Made by a program: the position numbers and the translations under genes. The notes under the pieces were generated by a model that worked only from the letters and a program-made list of their open reading frames with translations, ran no database searches and had not been told where the DNA came from. A DNA stretch of 64,000 nt from CBDDKW01 sp965230425 (GTDB taxonomy: Bacteria > Pseudomonadota > Gammaproteobacteria > UBA1113): positions 124,001 through 188,000 of the forward strand of contig CBDDKW010000012.1 of the NCBI GenBank assembly GCA_965230425.1, written 5' to 3'. How positions within the stretch are numbered: the first letter of the stretch is position 1; each line of letters opens with the position of its first letter. Shown here in pieces: positions 48,024-56,011 of this stretch.

Positions 48024-48093
48024 CTACCTAGTGACAGCATTGTTCAAGTTAACTAAACCATTAGGGGATATCTCGCTGCGCTCGATATGACAG
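47981..48093. repeat. Inverted pair of GTCATCTCGAGC-type repeats
   Basis: The left copy (47981-48013) begins GTCATCTCGAGCACGAAGTG and ends in AGAGATCTCCC; it encodes the end of gmhB. The right copy (48064-48093) is inverted and begins GGGGATATCTCGCTGCGCTC, ending in ATGACAGC. The pair could fold into a long stem. Similar GTCAT(T/C)TCGAGC elements are common in several intracellular bacteria. Confidence 0.65.
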
Positions 48094-48128
48094 CATACTC
48101 TTATTATTATTTCACGGCTCTAAATACC

Positions 48129-48160
48129 GTCATCCCGCGGCTTGACCGCGGGATCCAGCA
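48129..48160. repeat. CCGCGG-type palindromic repeat
   Basis: A stem ATCCCGCGG / CCGCGGGAT with loop CTTGA (48132-48154), preceded by GTC and followed by CCAGCA. It is the kind of short intergenic palindrome found in many copies in Rickettsiales and Legionellales. Confidence 0.65.
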
Positions 48161-48216
48161 ACTTATTGATTTTTATGCAATTTTAACTCTTACTTCTATT
48201 CCTCTTTAAAAATACC

Positions 48217-48298
48217 CCTGTATTTCCCGAGCCTCGCCCTGAAAATAACCTTGTATTTCCCGAGCCTCGCCCTGAAAATAACCTTGTATTTCCCGAGT
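48217..48298. repeat. Intergenic tandem repeat, 33 bp x 2.5
   Basis: TGTATTTCCCGAGCCTCGCC recurs at 48219 and 48252, with a shorter third copy at 48285, giving a strict 33-bp period. It has no start codon or frame shared across units and lies 80-160 bp upstream of the ATPase gene. Confidence 0.85.
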
Positions 48299-48377
48299 CT
48301 ATTGGCCATAATGACTATATCATTCATTTGCGCGATGATTCAAAAACACCTAACTTATTGAATAAAAGGAAAATTTT

Positions 48378-49706
48378 ATGCAAAGAATGCTTTTAGAAGC
48401 ATTACAAGAGTGGCAACAGCGCCCTGTACACTTTCCTCTGCTATTAAGAGGTGCTAGACAAGTAGGTAAAACTTATCTTATCGAGCACTTTGGGCGTACT
48501 TGCTTTGCCAATATGGTCTCGATTAACTTAGAAGAATCACCGGAATACATTCCCTGCTTCGAAACCTTAAAACCCACAGATATTATCAGCAAAATTGAAA
48601 TTCTCAGCCAACAAACCATCACCCCCGGTGAAACTTTGCTGTTTATTGATGAAATTCAAGATTGTCCAGAGGCGATTGTCGCATTACGCTATTTCAGAGA
48701 ACAATGCCCTGAATTACACGTGATTGGTGCGGGGTCTTTACTTGAATTTGCCTTACGCGAGCAGGGGATCAGTATGCCAGTAGGGCGCGTGCAGTATTTA
48801 TATTTAAAGCCTTTGTCTTTTTGTGAATACTTACAAGTATCAGGTAATGACAAACTATTAGAATTTCTTAATGAGGCAACTTTTGCTACTGACATACCCG
48901 ATGTGATCCATACCAAAGCACTCACATTAGTACGCGAGTATATGGCCATTGGTGGCATGCCTATGGTAACGCATCGCTATATTACCGATCAATCCACACG
49001 CTCTTGCCAAGAATATCAAACATTACTATTACGCACTTACAGTGATGACTTTGCTAAATACGCGGTAAGCGCACGCCATAAATACTTACAACAAGTCTAT
49101 GACCGTACTCCCGGCCTTGTGGGCCAACAAATAAAATATGTCAGTATATCGCCTAATATGGATTCACGTTACTTACGTGATGCGATTGATGATTTAGGTA
49201 GTGCTGGTGTTATTACAGCTATCCATGCAACCTCTGCTGCGGGACTGCCGTTCACGGCTTATAAACAAGAGAAGAAATTTAAATTATTATTTTTGGATAT
49301 TGGTTTATTAAAACGTGCGACTAAGCTCGACGTGGATATCCTCATGGCCAATGATTTATTACTATTAAATCGTGGCGCAATGACAGAGCAATTTGTTGGC
49401 CAAGAATTATTAGCCTATCAAGATCCCTATGACACACCAGAATTATATTACTGGGCGCGTGATAAAAAGAGTAGTATGGCTGAGGTAGATTACCTCACTC
49501 ATATCGGCTCACAAATCATCCCTATTGAAGTGAAATCTGGTAAAACAGGACGTTTAAAATCCTTGCATTTGCTTATGCAAGAAAATAATTTACCAGTAGG
49601 CATCAAAATCTCGGCGGATAAACTTGAGAAAATTGATAATATTCTCTCTATACCTTTGTATATGATCCACCAGTTAGAACGCTTAGTATTATCAACACAA
49701 AAATAA
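48378..49706 (+). CDS. ATP-binding protein, AAA_14 + DUF4143
   Basis: A 442-residue protein of the widespread AAA_14/DUF4143 family. Walker A RGARQVGKTYL (24-34) and Walker B LLFIDEIQDCPEA are clear, followed by AGSLLEFAL. The C-terminal DUF4143 part ends with a nuclease-like ELYYWARDKKSSMAEVDYL and PIEVKSGKTGRLKSL, resembling the PD-(D/E)XK core (E-V-D followed by E-V-K). The family role is unresolved; some members are linked to mobile or defence DNA. It stands alone in a repeat-rich patch. Confidence 0.9.
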   Translation: MQRMLLEALQEWQQRPVHFPLLLRGARQVGKTYLIEHFGRTCFANMVSINLEESPEYIPCFETLKPTDIISKIEILSQQTITPGETLLFIDEIQDCPEAIVALRYFREQCPELHVIGAGSLLEFALREQGISMPVGRVQYLYLKPLSFCEYLQVSGNDKLLEFLNEATFATDIPDVIHTKALTLVREYMAIGGMPMVTHRYITDQSTRSCQEYQTLLLRTYSDDFAKYAVSARHKYLQQVYDRTPGLVGQQIKYVSISPNMDSRYLRDAIDDLGSAGVITAIHATSAAGLPFTAYKQEKKFKLLFLDIGLLKRATKLDVDILMANDLLLLNRGAMTEQFVGQELLAYQDPYDTPELYYWARDKKSSMAEVDYLTHIGSQIIPIEVKSGKTGRLKSLHLLMQENNLPVGIKISADKLEKIDNILSIPLYMIHQLERLVLSTQK

Positions 49707-49715
49707 TGCAATGTA

Positions 49716-49881
49716 ATATACCCATAGGGTCTCATATTTAGGGTTTTCTAGCATGTTATTTTCCGCCAGCTAAAGACTTTAAATTTTGCCAATAGCTAGC
49801 TATTACCTGCAATTTAAAGTCTTTATCTAACAAAAAATTCCTGCCCTATAAAACCCTAAATATGAGACCCTATGGGTATAT
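49716..49881. mobile_element. 166-bp palindromic MITE-like element
   Basis: Perfect 32-bp terminal inverted repeats (left starts ATATACCCATAGGGTCTCAT) enclose a second perfect 15-bp pair (TAAAGACTTTAAATT / AATTTAAAGTCTTTA) around the central palindrome AATAGCTAGCTATT. It has no coding capacity. The structure fits a non-autonomous transposon remnant; a target duplication is not clear. Confidence 0.7.
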
Positions 49882-49930
49882 CTAACTTGATTTCCTGCTG
49901 CTCGCTGCATATGCTTTACACTTGAAAATT

Positions 49931-49999
49931 CTTAAGTGGAGCCAGCATAGGCTCAGACTCCGCTTAAGTCGCCGCAGCATAAACTTAGTTCGTTCAGGC
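49931..49999 (-). repeat. Dispersed multi-hairpin repeat, copy C (degraded)
   Basis: Read on the minus strand it gives ATTTCGCCTG, a decayed H1 (CGAACTAAGTT), CGGCGACTTAAG and H2 (49931-49968), in the same order and wording as copy A from 26027. The repeat overlaps the last codons and stop of the kinase gene at 49994. Confidence 0.7.
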
Positions 50000-50650
50000 G
50001 AAATATTTCCGTCGTCGTTGACTAGCGTACTTATCCCAATGGCGCATGAAACGTCGTTGTCGCTGAGGCGGGAAAGCTTCGCACTCTATATAATGTTGGA
50101 TAAACTGATTTATGTCTGTTTCATCAATATGCTCAAGCAGATTACGTCGATAGATAAAACTTGCTAAATTTTTTGCTCGCTGTCGCGTACCTAACTTACC
50201 CAAACGAAAGCGGGTATTATGCACATCAATCATACGAAAATTGCTTGGTCCTTCGCGCAATAAGTTGCCGGCATGACAATCGCGGAAATATACCCCGGCA
50301 CAATGTAATCGACGCATAAAATCAGCGACATCGTTGAGAACATTTTTCTGTTGTTGACAAATTAATTGATAGGCAGAGTCTCCGGATTGATACGGATAAA
50401 TAACCAATGCACTATGATCTTGCTTACATTGTGCTGCCTGGCATTGCTCAACGCTTGAAAAACCTCGACGTTGTAAACGGTGAACATTCTTTCGGAATTT
50501 TTGTGCATGACGCTTACGACGTTTAGAACGAAATATTTTTATAATTTGATTATTGGGTGTTCTGACAATACGTGGTTTGTTCTCACTGGCGAGTAACACT
50601 GTACCCCCTGCGATGAGCTCATTTAGTGCTTGTTGGCTGATTTTTTTCAC
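49994..50650 (-). CDS. Kdo/lipopolysaccharide kinase-like protein
   Basis: A 218-residue protein kinase-like fold of the Kdo kinase / WaaP / InaA group. The catalytic loop FRDCHAGNLL (near residue 138; Asp and Asn) and the metal motif MIDVHNTRF (in place of DFG, near 157) are visible, and GTVLLASENKP is a weak P-loop. It probably phosphorylates inner-core sugar of LPS on the cytoplasmic side. The protein ends inside repeat copy C (KYFA), so its C-terminus may have been reshaped by the insertion. A 36-bp gap separates it from the 2H phosphoesterase gene upstream. Confidence 0.75.
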   Translation of the reverse strand: MKKISQQALNELIAGGTVLLASENKPRIVRTPNNQIIKIFRSKRRKRHAQKFRKNVHRLQRRGFSSVEQCQAAQCKQDHSALVIYPYQSGDSAYQLICQQQKNVLNDVADFMRRLHCAGVYFRDCHAGNLLREGPSNFRMIDVHNTRFRLGKLGTRQRAKNLASFIYRRNLLEHIDETDINQFIQHYIECEAFPPQRQRRFMRHWDKYASQRRRKYFA

Positions 50651-50686
50651 TAATTTTTGTCCGTTCTTACCTGGCTTATAGATAGA

Positions 50687-51256
50687 TCAACAATGAGTCA
50701 CCGTGTCTAACTCGCCAACCTCGGTAAATTTCACTGAGAATACTTCTTGCCATGCATGGGTATCACGCCAGCCCGCTTGCTCATCACCTGGAATAATAAT
50801 TTTGGCTGTATTGAAGCTCACTTGTCGCATATTAAAATGCAGTTGCTTCGCAATACGCTGTTTCTGTTCAAGACTAGTATCTTGATACATCAAACTCACA
50901 TGGGGATTTAATACATAGCCAACATCTTGATCACTACTGGCTTTAAGTGCCTGATGCAACTCTGCTAAGCGAGCATCTTCAGCAAATTGTACATATAAGG
51001 TTCTAAAATACTCAGCTTCACAACCTATCCCTGCAGTAGGCAGGGCCAAGGTTGAGCTATTTTCAAAAATATGCGCAACATCGTGCTTTAATCGGGACAA
51101 GTCAAGGCAACGACCTGTATACAAGGTCATATGTGGTGCAAAGACAGGCGTTGCATGTGCCTTACTTAAGTCATATATCTTTGCTTGTAAGTACTCATGA
51201 TCATGCTGACAAGGTGATAGCCAAACGGTATAGAGCATTCCTGATTGATTTTGCAC
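50687..51256 (-). CDS. 2H phosphoesterase (cyclic phosphodiesterase / RNA ligase-like)
   Basis: A 189-residue protein with the two H-x-(T/S) motifs of the 2H superfamily, HMTL (H42) and HVSL (H119), spaced as in cyclic phosphodiesterases and 2'-5' RNA ligases. PVFAPHMTLYTG resembles the CPDase subgroup acting on cyclic nucleotides or cyclic phosphates. The substrate cannot be told. It precedes the kinase gene on the same strand by 36 bp and may share its message. Confidence 0.85.
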   Translation of the reverse strand: MQNQSGMLYTVWLSPCQHDHEYLQAKIYDLSKAHATPVFAPHMTLYTGRCLDLSRLKHDVAHIFENSSTLALPTAGIGCEAEYFRTLYVQFAEDARLAELHQALKASSDQDVGYVLNPHVSLMYQDTSLEQKQRIAKQLHFNMRQVSFNTAKIIIPGDEQAGWRDTHAWQEVFSVKFTEVGELDTVTHC

Positions 51257-51435
51257 GGCACTTGCCTCCTCTTACTCATATCAGCATTAATCGCTAAAAT
51301 GACAATCATTAATTAGAGTTTGTTGGCTAAATTTCTAACATTATTATCTTATTTACTTGACCCTGCTGCCTGACTTCGGTAGAAAGGCTTTTTGTCACAT
51401 TGGTCACTCATGACTCGCATTGTAAGGATTATTGC

Positions 51436-52167
51436 ATGCCAATACAAACCTTCCCGCTAGAATTACAGCGGGCGAAAACAATTGCCCCCGGTGTTCGCCA
51501 TCTGGCCTTTAAACCCGTGGATGGTGCTGAATTCCCCTTTGTCCCTGGTCAATTTATTACCTTTCACTGGGCAGTAGATGATAAGCCCGTGCGCCGTAGC
51601 TATAGTATTGCCAGCATTCCGGGCCAAACGGATGAGATTGAAATCGCAATTTCCTATGTTGAGGGCGGCTTTGCCTCTGAAACCTTATTCAAACTAGAAC
51701 CAGGTGACACTTTAAATGCTACCGGCCCCTTTGGCCGCTTAATTCTCAGAGATGAAGCTCCTAAACGTTACGTACTGGTAGCTACTGGAACTGGCGTGAC
51801 GCCTTACCGGGCAATGTTACCCACATTAGAACATCAAATGATCACTTCTGATTTACAGGTCGTTGTGCTACTCGGGGTGCAGCACCGCGAAGATGCAATT
51901 TATGCAGAGGATTTTATTGCGCTTGCAGAAAAGCAACCTCAATTTACTTTTCGTATTCAATACAGCCGTGAAGATGATTTGACAGACTTAACGCCCTTTG
52001 AATTCAAGGGTTATGTACAGTCTAGCTTTGACGAATTAATCCTCGATCCAACCGGTGATCTCATTTATCTATGTGGTAATCCGGTAATGATCGACGATGC
52101 CTTCGAGCACGCAAAAAATATAGGCTTTACGGCGCAACAAGTCCGCCGGGAAAAATATATTTCATAA
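51436..52167 (+). CDS. fpr: Ferredoxin/flavodoxin-NADP reductase
   Basis: An FAD flavoprotein exchanging electrons between NADPH and ferredoxin or flavodoxin. The FAD motif RRSYSIAS, the phosphate loop YVEGGFASETLF and the NADP motif ATGTGVTPYRAML are visible, and LCGNPVMIDDA near the C-terminus is typical. I chose the ATG at 51436 (MPIQTFPLEL, 243 residues), which has AAGGA 7-8 bases upstream; the longer frame adds 12 residues without a ribosome-binding site. Confidence 0.92.
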   Translation: MPIQTFPLELQRAKTIAPGVRHLAFKPVDGAEFPFVPGQFITFHWAVDDKPVRRSYSIASIPGQTDEIEIAISYVEGGFASETLFKLEPGDTLNATGPFGRLILRDEAPKRYVLVATGTGVTPYRAMLPTLEHQMITSDLQVVVLLGVQHREDAIYAEDFIALAEKQPQFTFRIQYSREDDLTDLTPFEFKGYVQSSFDELILDPTGDLIYLCGNPVMIDDAFEHAKNIGFTAQQVRREKYIS

Positions 52168-52285
52168 TTCAGAGACTATGGAACGCATACATGCTTGTGC
52201 AGTAGATAAATTAAAGAATCTACTTGCAATTACCGGCAATTCTCGGCATATTCCTAACTGACGATCGGAATATCAAGGAGTGATT

Positions 52286-53389
52286 GTGTATAAACCTATT
52301 TATACCATTACCGGTAAAATTATTGCCGCTTTACTACAAATTGAAACGGCAAAACAATCCATTAATAACCTGATCACACAACACCCCGAACTTATTATCG
52401 ACTCAGATAGAATGAAACTTGCTTATGCTCATTACTCCAGCCGTATTGGTGGTAATCAGTTAAGTTACCAAGAAACCAGTCAAGTGATTTTCCATGGTGA
52501 AACCACGCCAGGCACAAAACGCGAACGCCAAGATGTAGTTTCATTGTATGAAGCGATTAACTTTGCTGAATCCATTGCCAAACATCACACAACACTCACT
52601 GAATCTTTGATTGCCGACTTGCATCACCGTCTCTGCGGGGATGAACAATCCACCTTGAAAATTGGCGCATACCGAGGTGGGCAAAATATTTTAATGGCGC
52701 GCGATTCTGAAAAAACAATTTATCTACCACCTAAAGCGAAGATTGTTACTAAGCTTATGTCCGATCTTATTGCTTGGCTGGCCCAAAGCCGCAGCGATAA
52801 TCTGGTTTGCCCCTTGCGCGCTTGTATTGCCCATTATCAATTAACCACCATCCATCCCTACTACCAGGGTAATGGCCGCTTAGCACGACTGTTGAGCTTA
52901 ATTATTCTTAATCAGGGCGGTTATTTTGCACATAATCTTTATTGCTTAGATGAGTACTTCGCGCAAGATAAGCAAGGTTACTACAGTGCATTGGATGTGG
53001 GAGAATCTAACAATTATGACTTGGGTCGTGCCAATGCTGACATCACGGACTTCGTTGAATATTTTTGTAACAAGCTGGCACTGGCCATTTCCAAGGCGGA
53101 GCAAAATTTACGCAGCCAAGCGGCAAACAAAGATCCTGCCGAACTGTATCGCGCCCTTAATGAAAAACAACGCCGCACCCTTGCCTTATTTCAAGATAAT
53201 CTCTATATCACTGCACCTCAAGTTGCTAACCTCTTCAATGTTAAACCGCGCACAGCACGTGATTGGTGTCAGCAATGGGTGAACCGCGGTCTGTTGGAAA
53301 TCAGCGATCCCTCAAATAAAGCCCGTTGTTACCGTTTAGGTGAACGTTATCAAAAATTGATTGATGCTGATGCAATTGCTAATGCTTGA
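52286..53389 (+). CDS. Fic-domain protein with altered inhibitory and active-site residues
   Basis: Fic enzymes usually transfer AMP (or another nucleotide/phosphate) to target hydroxyls. The active-site motif here is HPYYQGNGRLAR (H190-R201): the catalytic His, Asn and both Arg are kept, but the D/E that coordinates magnesium in HxFx(D/E)GNGR is Gln194. The N-terminal inhibitory motif (S/T)xxxE(G/N) reads SSRIGGN (51-57), with Gly55 in place of the inhibitory Glu. The C-terminal ~75 residues form a winged helix (ITAPQVANLFNVKPRTARDW). Start: GTG 52286, five bases after AAGGAG. TTGCAA (52224) and CATATT (52247), 17 bp apart, are a fair promoter. The 3' end overlaps idi by 40 bp. Confidence 0.9.
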   Translation: MYKPIYTITGKIIAALLQIETAKQSINNLITQHPELIIDSDRMKLAYAHYSSRIGGNQLSYQETSQVIFHGETTPGTKRERQDVVSLYEAINFAESIAKHHTTLTESLIADLHHRLCGDEQSTLKIGAYRGGQNILMARDSEKTIYLPPKAKIVTKLMSDLIAWLAQSRSDNLVCPLRACIAHYQLTTIHPYYQGNGRLARLLSLIILNQGGYFAHNLYCLDEYFAQDKQGYYSALDVGESNNYDLGRANADITDFVEYFCNKLALAISKAEQNLRSQAANKDPAELYRALNEKQRRTLALFQDNLYITAPQVANLFNVKPRTARDWCQQWVNRGLLEISDPSNKARCYRLGERYQKLIDADAIANA

Positions 53390-53874
53390 GGAAACCACGG
53401 GGTAAAATGATCAGCGTGCTTTTGTAGCTCCTGCGCGAGATCATCGGCGTTGATCCATCTTGCAGCAGCGGCTTCTTGCGGATTAATCGTGAATTCATCA
53501 TGCTTTAACCAACCCACTAATACATGATCCATCTCATTCTCCGTCAATCCATTGGCAAATTCCGCTACATAGTGAAACACACCAGCTTCACTGAGTTCAG
53601 CTTCAATACCCATTTCCTCACGTAAACGGCGCTGGCCTGCGGCTAAGATGGTTTCTTCTGGGCGTGGGTGACTACAACAGGTGTTCGTCCATTGGCCACC
53701 GGAATGGTATTTATCCTGTTGGCGCTGCTGTAATAGCAACTCTATCCCAGCACTTGTATTACGGAAGATAAACACAGAAAATGCCCTATGCAGCAAAGCC
53801 TGCCGATGTGCATCAAGCTTTTCTGCATAGCCAATAGGCTGATTATCATTATCTACTAAAATTACGTGCTCCAT
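53350..53874 (-). CDS. idi: Isopentenyl-diphosphate delta-isomerase, type I
   Basis: Converts IPP to DMAPP. It is a Nudix-fold enzyme of 174 residues with the catalytic cysteine in TNTCCSHP (C66/C67 region), the metal-binding HRAFSVFIF and QWTNTCCSHPRPEE segments, and the catalytic Glu pair in TENEMDHV. It is divergent from the mevalonate operon (77 bp between start codons) and therefore probably shares its control region. Its last 40 bp overlap the convergent fic gene. Confidence 0.95.
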   Translation of the reverse strand: MEHVILVDNDNQPIGYAEKLDAHRQALLHRAFSVFIFRNTSAGIELLLQQRQQDKYHSGGQWTNTCCSHPRPEETILAAGQRRLREEMGIEAELSEAGVFHYVAEFANGLTENEMDHVLVGWLKHDEFTINPQEAAAARWINADDLAQELQKHADHFTPWFPQALAIASASINF

Positions 53875-53950
53875 AGGCCACCATTGCTATCGAAAAGAAG
53901 CGGACAATGATACAATGTGGGCCATTTTTTTACAAATAGGTTATAACAAC

Positions 53951-55003
53951 ATGGAAACTCTAGCCCATATCCCCATGAAAACCATTGGCCCCGTGAAGAT
54001 TGTCGGGCCTGAAGTGAATGATGAAGTGATGGTGCCCTTAGCTACCTTTGAGTCACCCCTATGGCCATCCACTAACCGTGGCGCCAAGGTATCACGCCAA
54101 AGCGGTGGTATTAAAACCGTCATCGTCGATGAGAAAATGACGCGCTCTATCGTCCTTGAAGCGGACAGCGTAGTCGATTGCCACGAAGCAGTACTGAGTC
54201 TGCGCAATCGCATGGAAACATTACGTGACATCGTCGCAGAAACCAGTCGTTTTGCCCGTTTGGTGGATATTCATCAGCAAATTGTTGGTAACCTACTGTA
54301 TATACGCTTTGAATTCTTCACTGCGGATGCATCTGGGCATAATATGGTCACTCAAGCTGCCGATCATTTAATGGCTTGGATACTACAAACCTATCCACAA
54401 TTACGCCATGTCTCCGTATCAGGTAATTTTTGTGTGGATAAAAAAGTCTCTGCCGTGAATGGGATCCTTGGCCGCGGTAAGAACGTTATCTGTGAAATGC
54501 TGATTCCTCGTGACGTTTGCATTGAAACTTTAAAAACCACACCGGATAAAATTGTTCAATTAAATATCAAGAAAAACCTCATTGGCAGCATGATCGCTGG
54601 CGGCATTCGCACTGCAAACGCTCACTTTGCCAATATGCTATTAGGCTTTTATCTGGCTACCGGCCAAGACGTAGCTAATATTGTTGAAGGCTCACAGGGC
54701 TTTGTACACACCGAGTTACGCGGCGAGGATTTGTATTTTTCCGCTACTATTCCGAATATCATTGTTGGTGCCATCGGTAATGGTAAAGACCTTGATTTTG
54801 TTAAAGAAAATTTAAAATTAATCGGTTGCTTGGAAGACCGCGATCCGGGTATGAACGCTCGCCGCCTAGCTATGGTTGCAGGCGCAACAGTGATGTGTGG
54901 TGAATTATCCTTACTAGCCGCACAAACAAATCCAGGTGAATTAATGCGTAGTCATGTCTCCATGGAACGTCGCCAGGCCAATGATACCAGCAGTGTTACA
55001 TAA
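53951..55003 (+). CDS. Hydroxymethylglutaryl-CoA reductase (short, divergent class I-like)
   Basis: Reduces HMG-CoA to mevalonate. I chose the ATG at 53951 (METLAHIPMK, 350 residues). Catalytic positions can be traced: Glu in LATFESPLWPSTNRG (compare TTEGCLVASTNRG), Lys in GNFCVDKK, Asp in TGQDVANIVEGSQGF and His near the C-terminus in MRSHVSMERR. The usual DAMGMN is DASGHN and the dinucleotide loop reads VGAIGNGK instead of the class I GTVGGGT, so cofactor use may differ. First gene of a four-gene operon; mevalonate kinase starts 3 bp after its stop. Confidence 0.9.
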   Translation: METLAHIPMKTIGPVKIVGPEVNDEVMVPLATFESPLWPSTNRGAKVSRQSGGIKTVIVDEKMTRSIVLEADSVVDCHEAVLSLRNRMETLRDIVAETSRFARLVDIHQQIVGNLLYIRFEFFTADASGHNMVTQAADHLMAWILQTYPQLRHVSVSGNFCVDKKVSAVNGILGRGKNVICEMLIPRDVCIETLKTTPDKIVQLNIKKNLIGSMIAGGIRTANAHFANMLLGFYLATGQDVANIVEGSQGFVHTELRGEDLYFSATIPNIIVGAIGNGKDLDFVKENLKLIGCLEDRDPGMNARRLAMVAGATVMCGELSLLAAQTNPGELMRSHVSMERRQANDTSSVT

Positions 55004-55006
55004 CTG

Positions 55007-56011
55007 ATGAAAGCAATTGCACCTGGTAAATTGATTCTCTCCGGTGAACATGCCGTTGTCTATGGCCATCCAGCCTTAGCCATGGCCGTTGATCGTTATG
55101 CAGAAGCAATTGTTACCCCTCAGCTTAATCCATTGGTTTCCTTTGACCTGCTCAATTTGAGTTATCATAAATCTCATACTATTCAAGCACTTAAGTCATT
55201 AAAGCGACGCTTGAAGGGCGATTACGAGAAATTCTTAAAGGGCGAACACAGCATTAAAGATGTACTGAAAACACCCTTTGAATTATCACAAATGGCCTTG
55301 ACCACATTGGCGGAAAAGCTAAATTTCAATGGTAAACAGGGTATCAAGTTACGTACCCATAGCACCATCCCCATTGGCTGTGGCATGGGCTCATCTGCAG
55401 CGATGATCCTCTGTGTCATGCACGCTATGAATTGTCATTCTGGCCATGAACTCACTCATGAGCAGTATTTAAGTATTGGCTTGGAAGTTGAAAACTTACA
55501 ACATGGCAATTCTAGTGGCCTGGATTTACACATTTCCCTTAAGGGTGGTTGTATGCTGTACCAAGAGGGTGAATATGCACAGCGCAATATACCTGATATA
55601 CCCATGTATTTGGTAAATACAGGCAAACCCCTGGCTAATACGGGTGAATGTGTTAGTCACGCTGCTCAATATTTTCAGCAAAGCTGCATCGGCGATGATT
55701 TTGCGGCTATTACCCATGCTCTAGATCAAGCACTACAAGATAGAAACTTCTCTGAAAGCCAACGTCTGCTTCGAGAAAATCACCAACTTCTCTGCAATAT
55801 TGACGTAGTTCCTTGCAAAGTTCAGCAATTTATCAGTAAAATTGAAGCACAAGGTGACGCTGCAAAAATCTGCGGCGCAGGCAATATTAAGGGCGATAAC
55901 GGCGGCATAGTGGTAGTGTTTGCTGAGCGAGAACCCACAGCACTCTGCCAAGAATTTGATTACAGCGTATCAAAAATTATTGGAGAACATCATGGTTTAC
56001 GCGCCGCTTAA
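55007..56011 (+). CDS. mvk: Mevalonate kinase
   Basis: A GHMP-superfamily kinase phosphorylating mevalonate. MKAIAPGKLILSGEHAVVYG is the mevalonate-kinase N-terminus, IPIGCGMGSSAAM the GHMP ATP loop (PxxxGLGSS-type) and KICGAGNIKGDNGG the third motif. The length of 334 residues is normal. It lies between HMG-CoA reductase (3-bp gap) and a second GHMP kinase (20-bp overlap). Confidence 0.88.
   Translation: MKAIAPGKLILSGEHAVVYGHPALAMAVDRYAEAIVTPQLNPLVSFDLLNLSYHKSHTIQALKSLKRRLKGDYEKFLKGEHSIKDVLKTPFELSQMALTTLAEKLNFNGKQGIKLRTHSTIPIGCGMGSSAAMILCVMHAMNCHSGHELTHEQYLSIGLEVENLQHGNSSGLDLHISLKGGCMLYQEGEYAQRNIPDIPMYLVNTGKPLANTGECVSHAAQYFQQSCIGDDFAAITHALDQALQDRNFSESQRLLRENHQLLCNIDVVPCKVQQFISKIEAQGDAAKICGAGNIKGDNGGIVVVFAEREPTALCQEFDYSVSKIIGEHHGLRAA

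Noticed and set aside
48217..48298. CRISPR array
   Set aside because: The 33-bp units are directly adjacent with no unique spacers and no cas genes nearby.
49922..50167. 81-residue plus-strand ORF
   Set aside because: It covers repeat copy C and the antisense of the kinase C-terminus; no ribosome-binding site.
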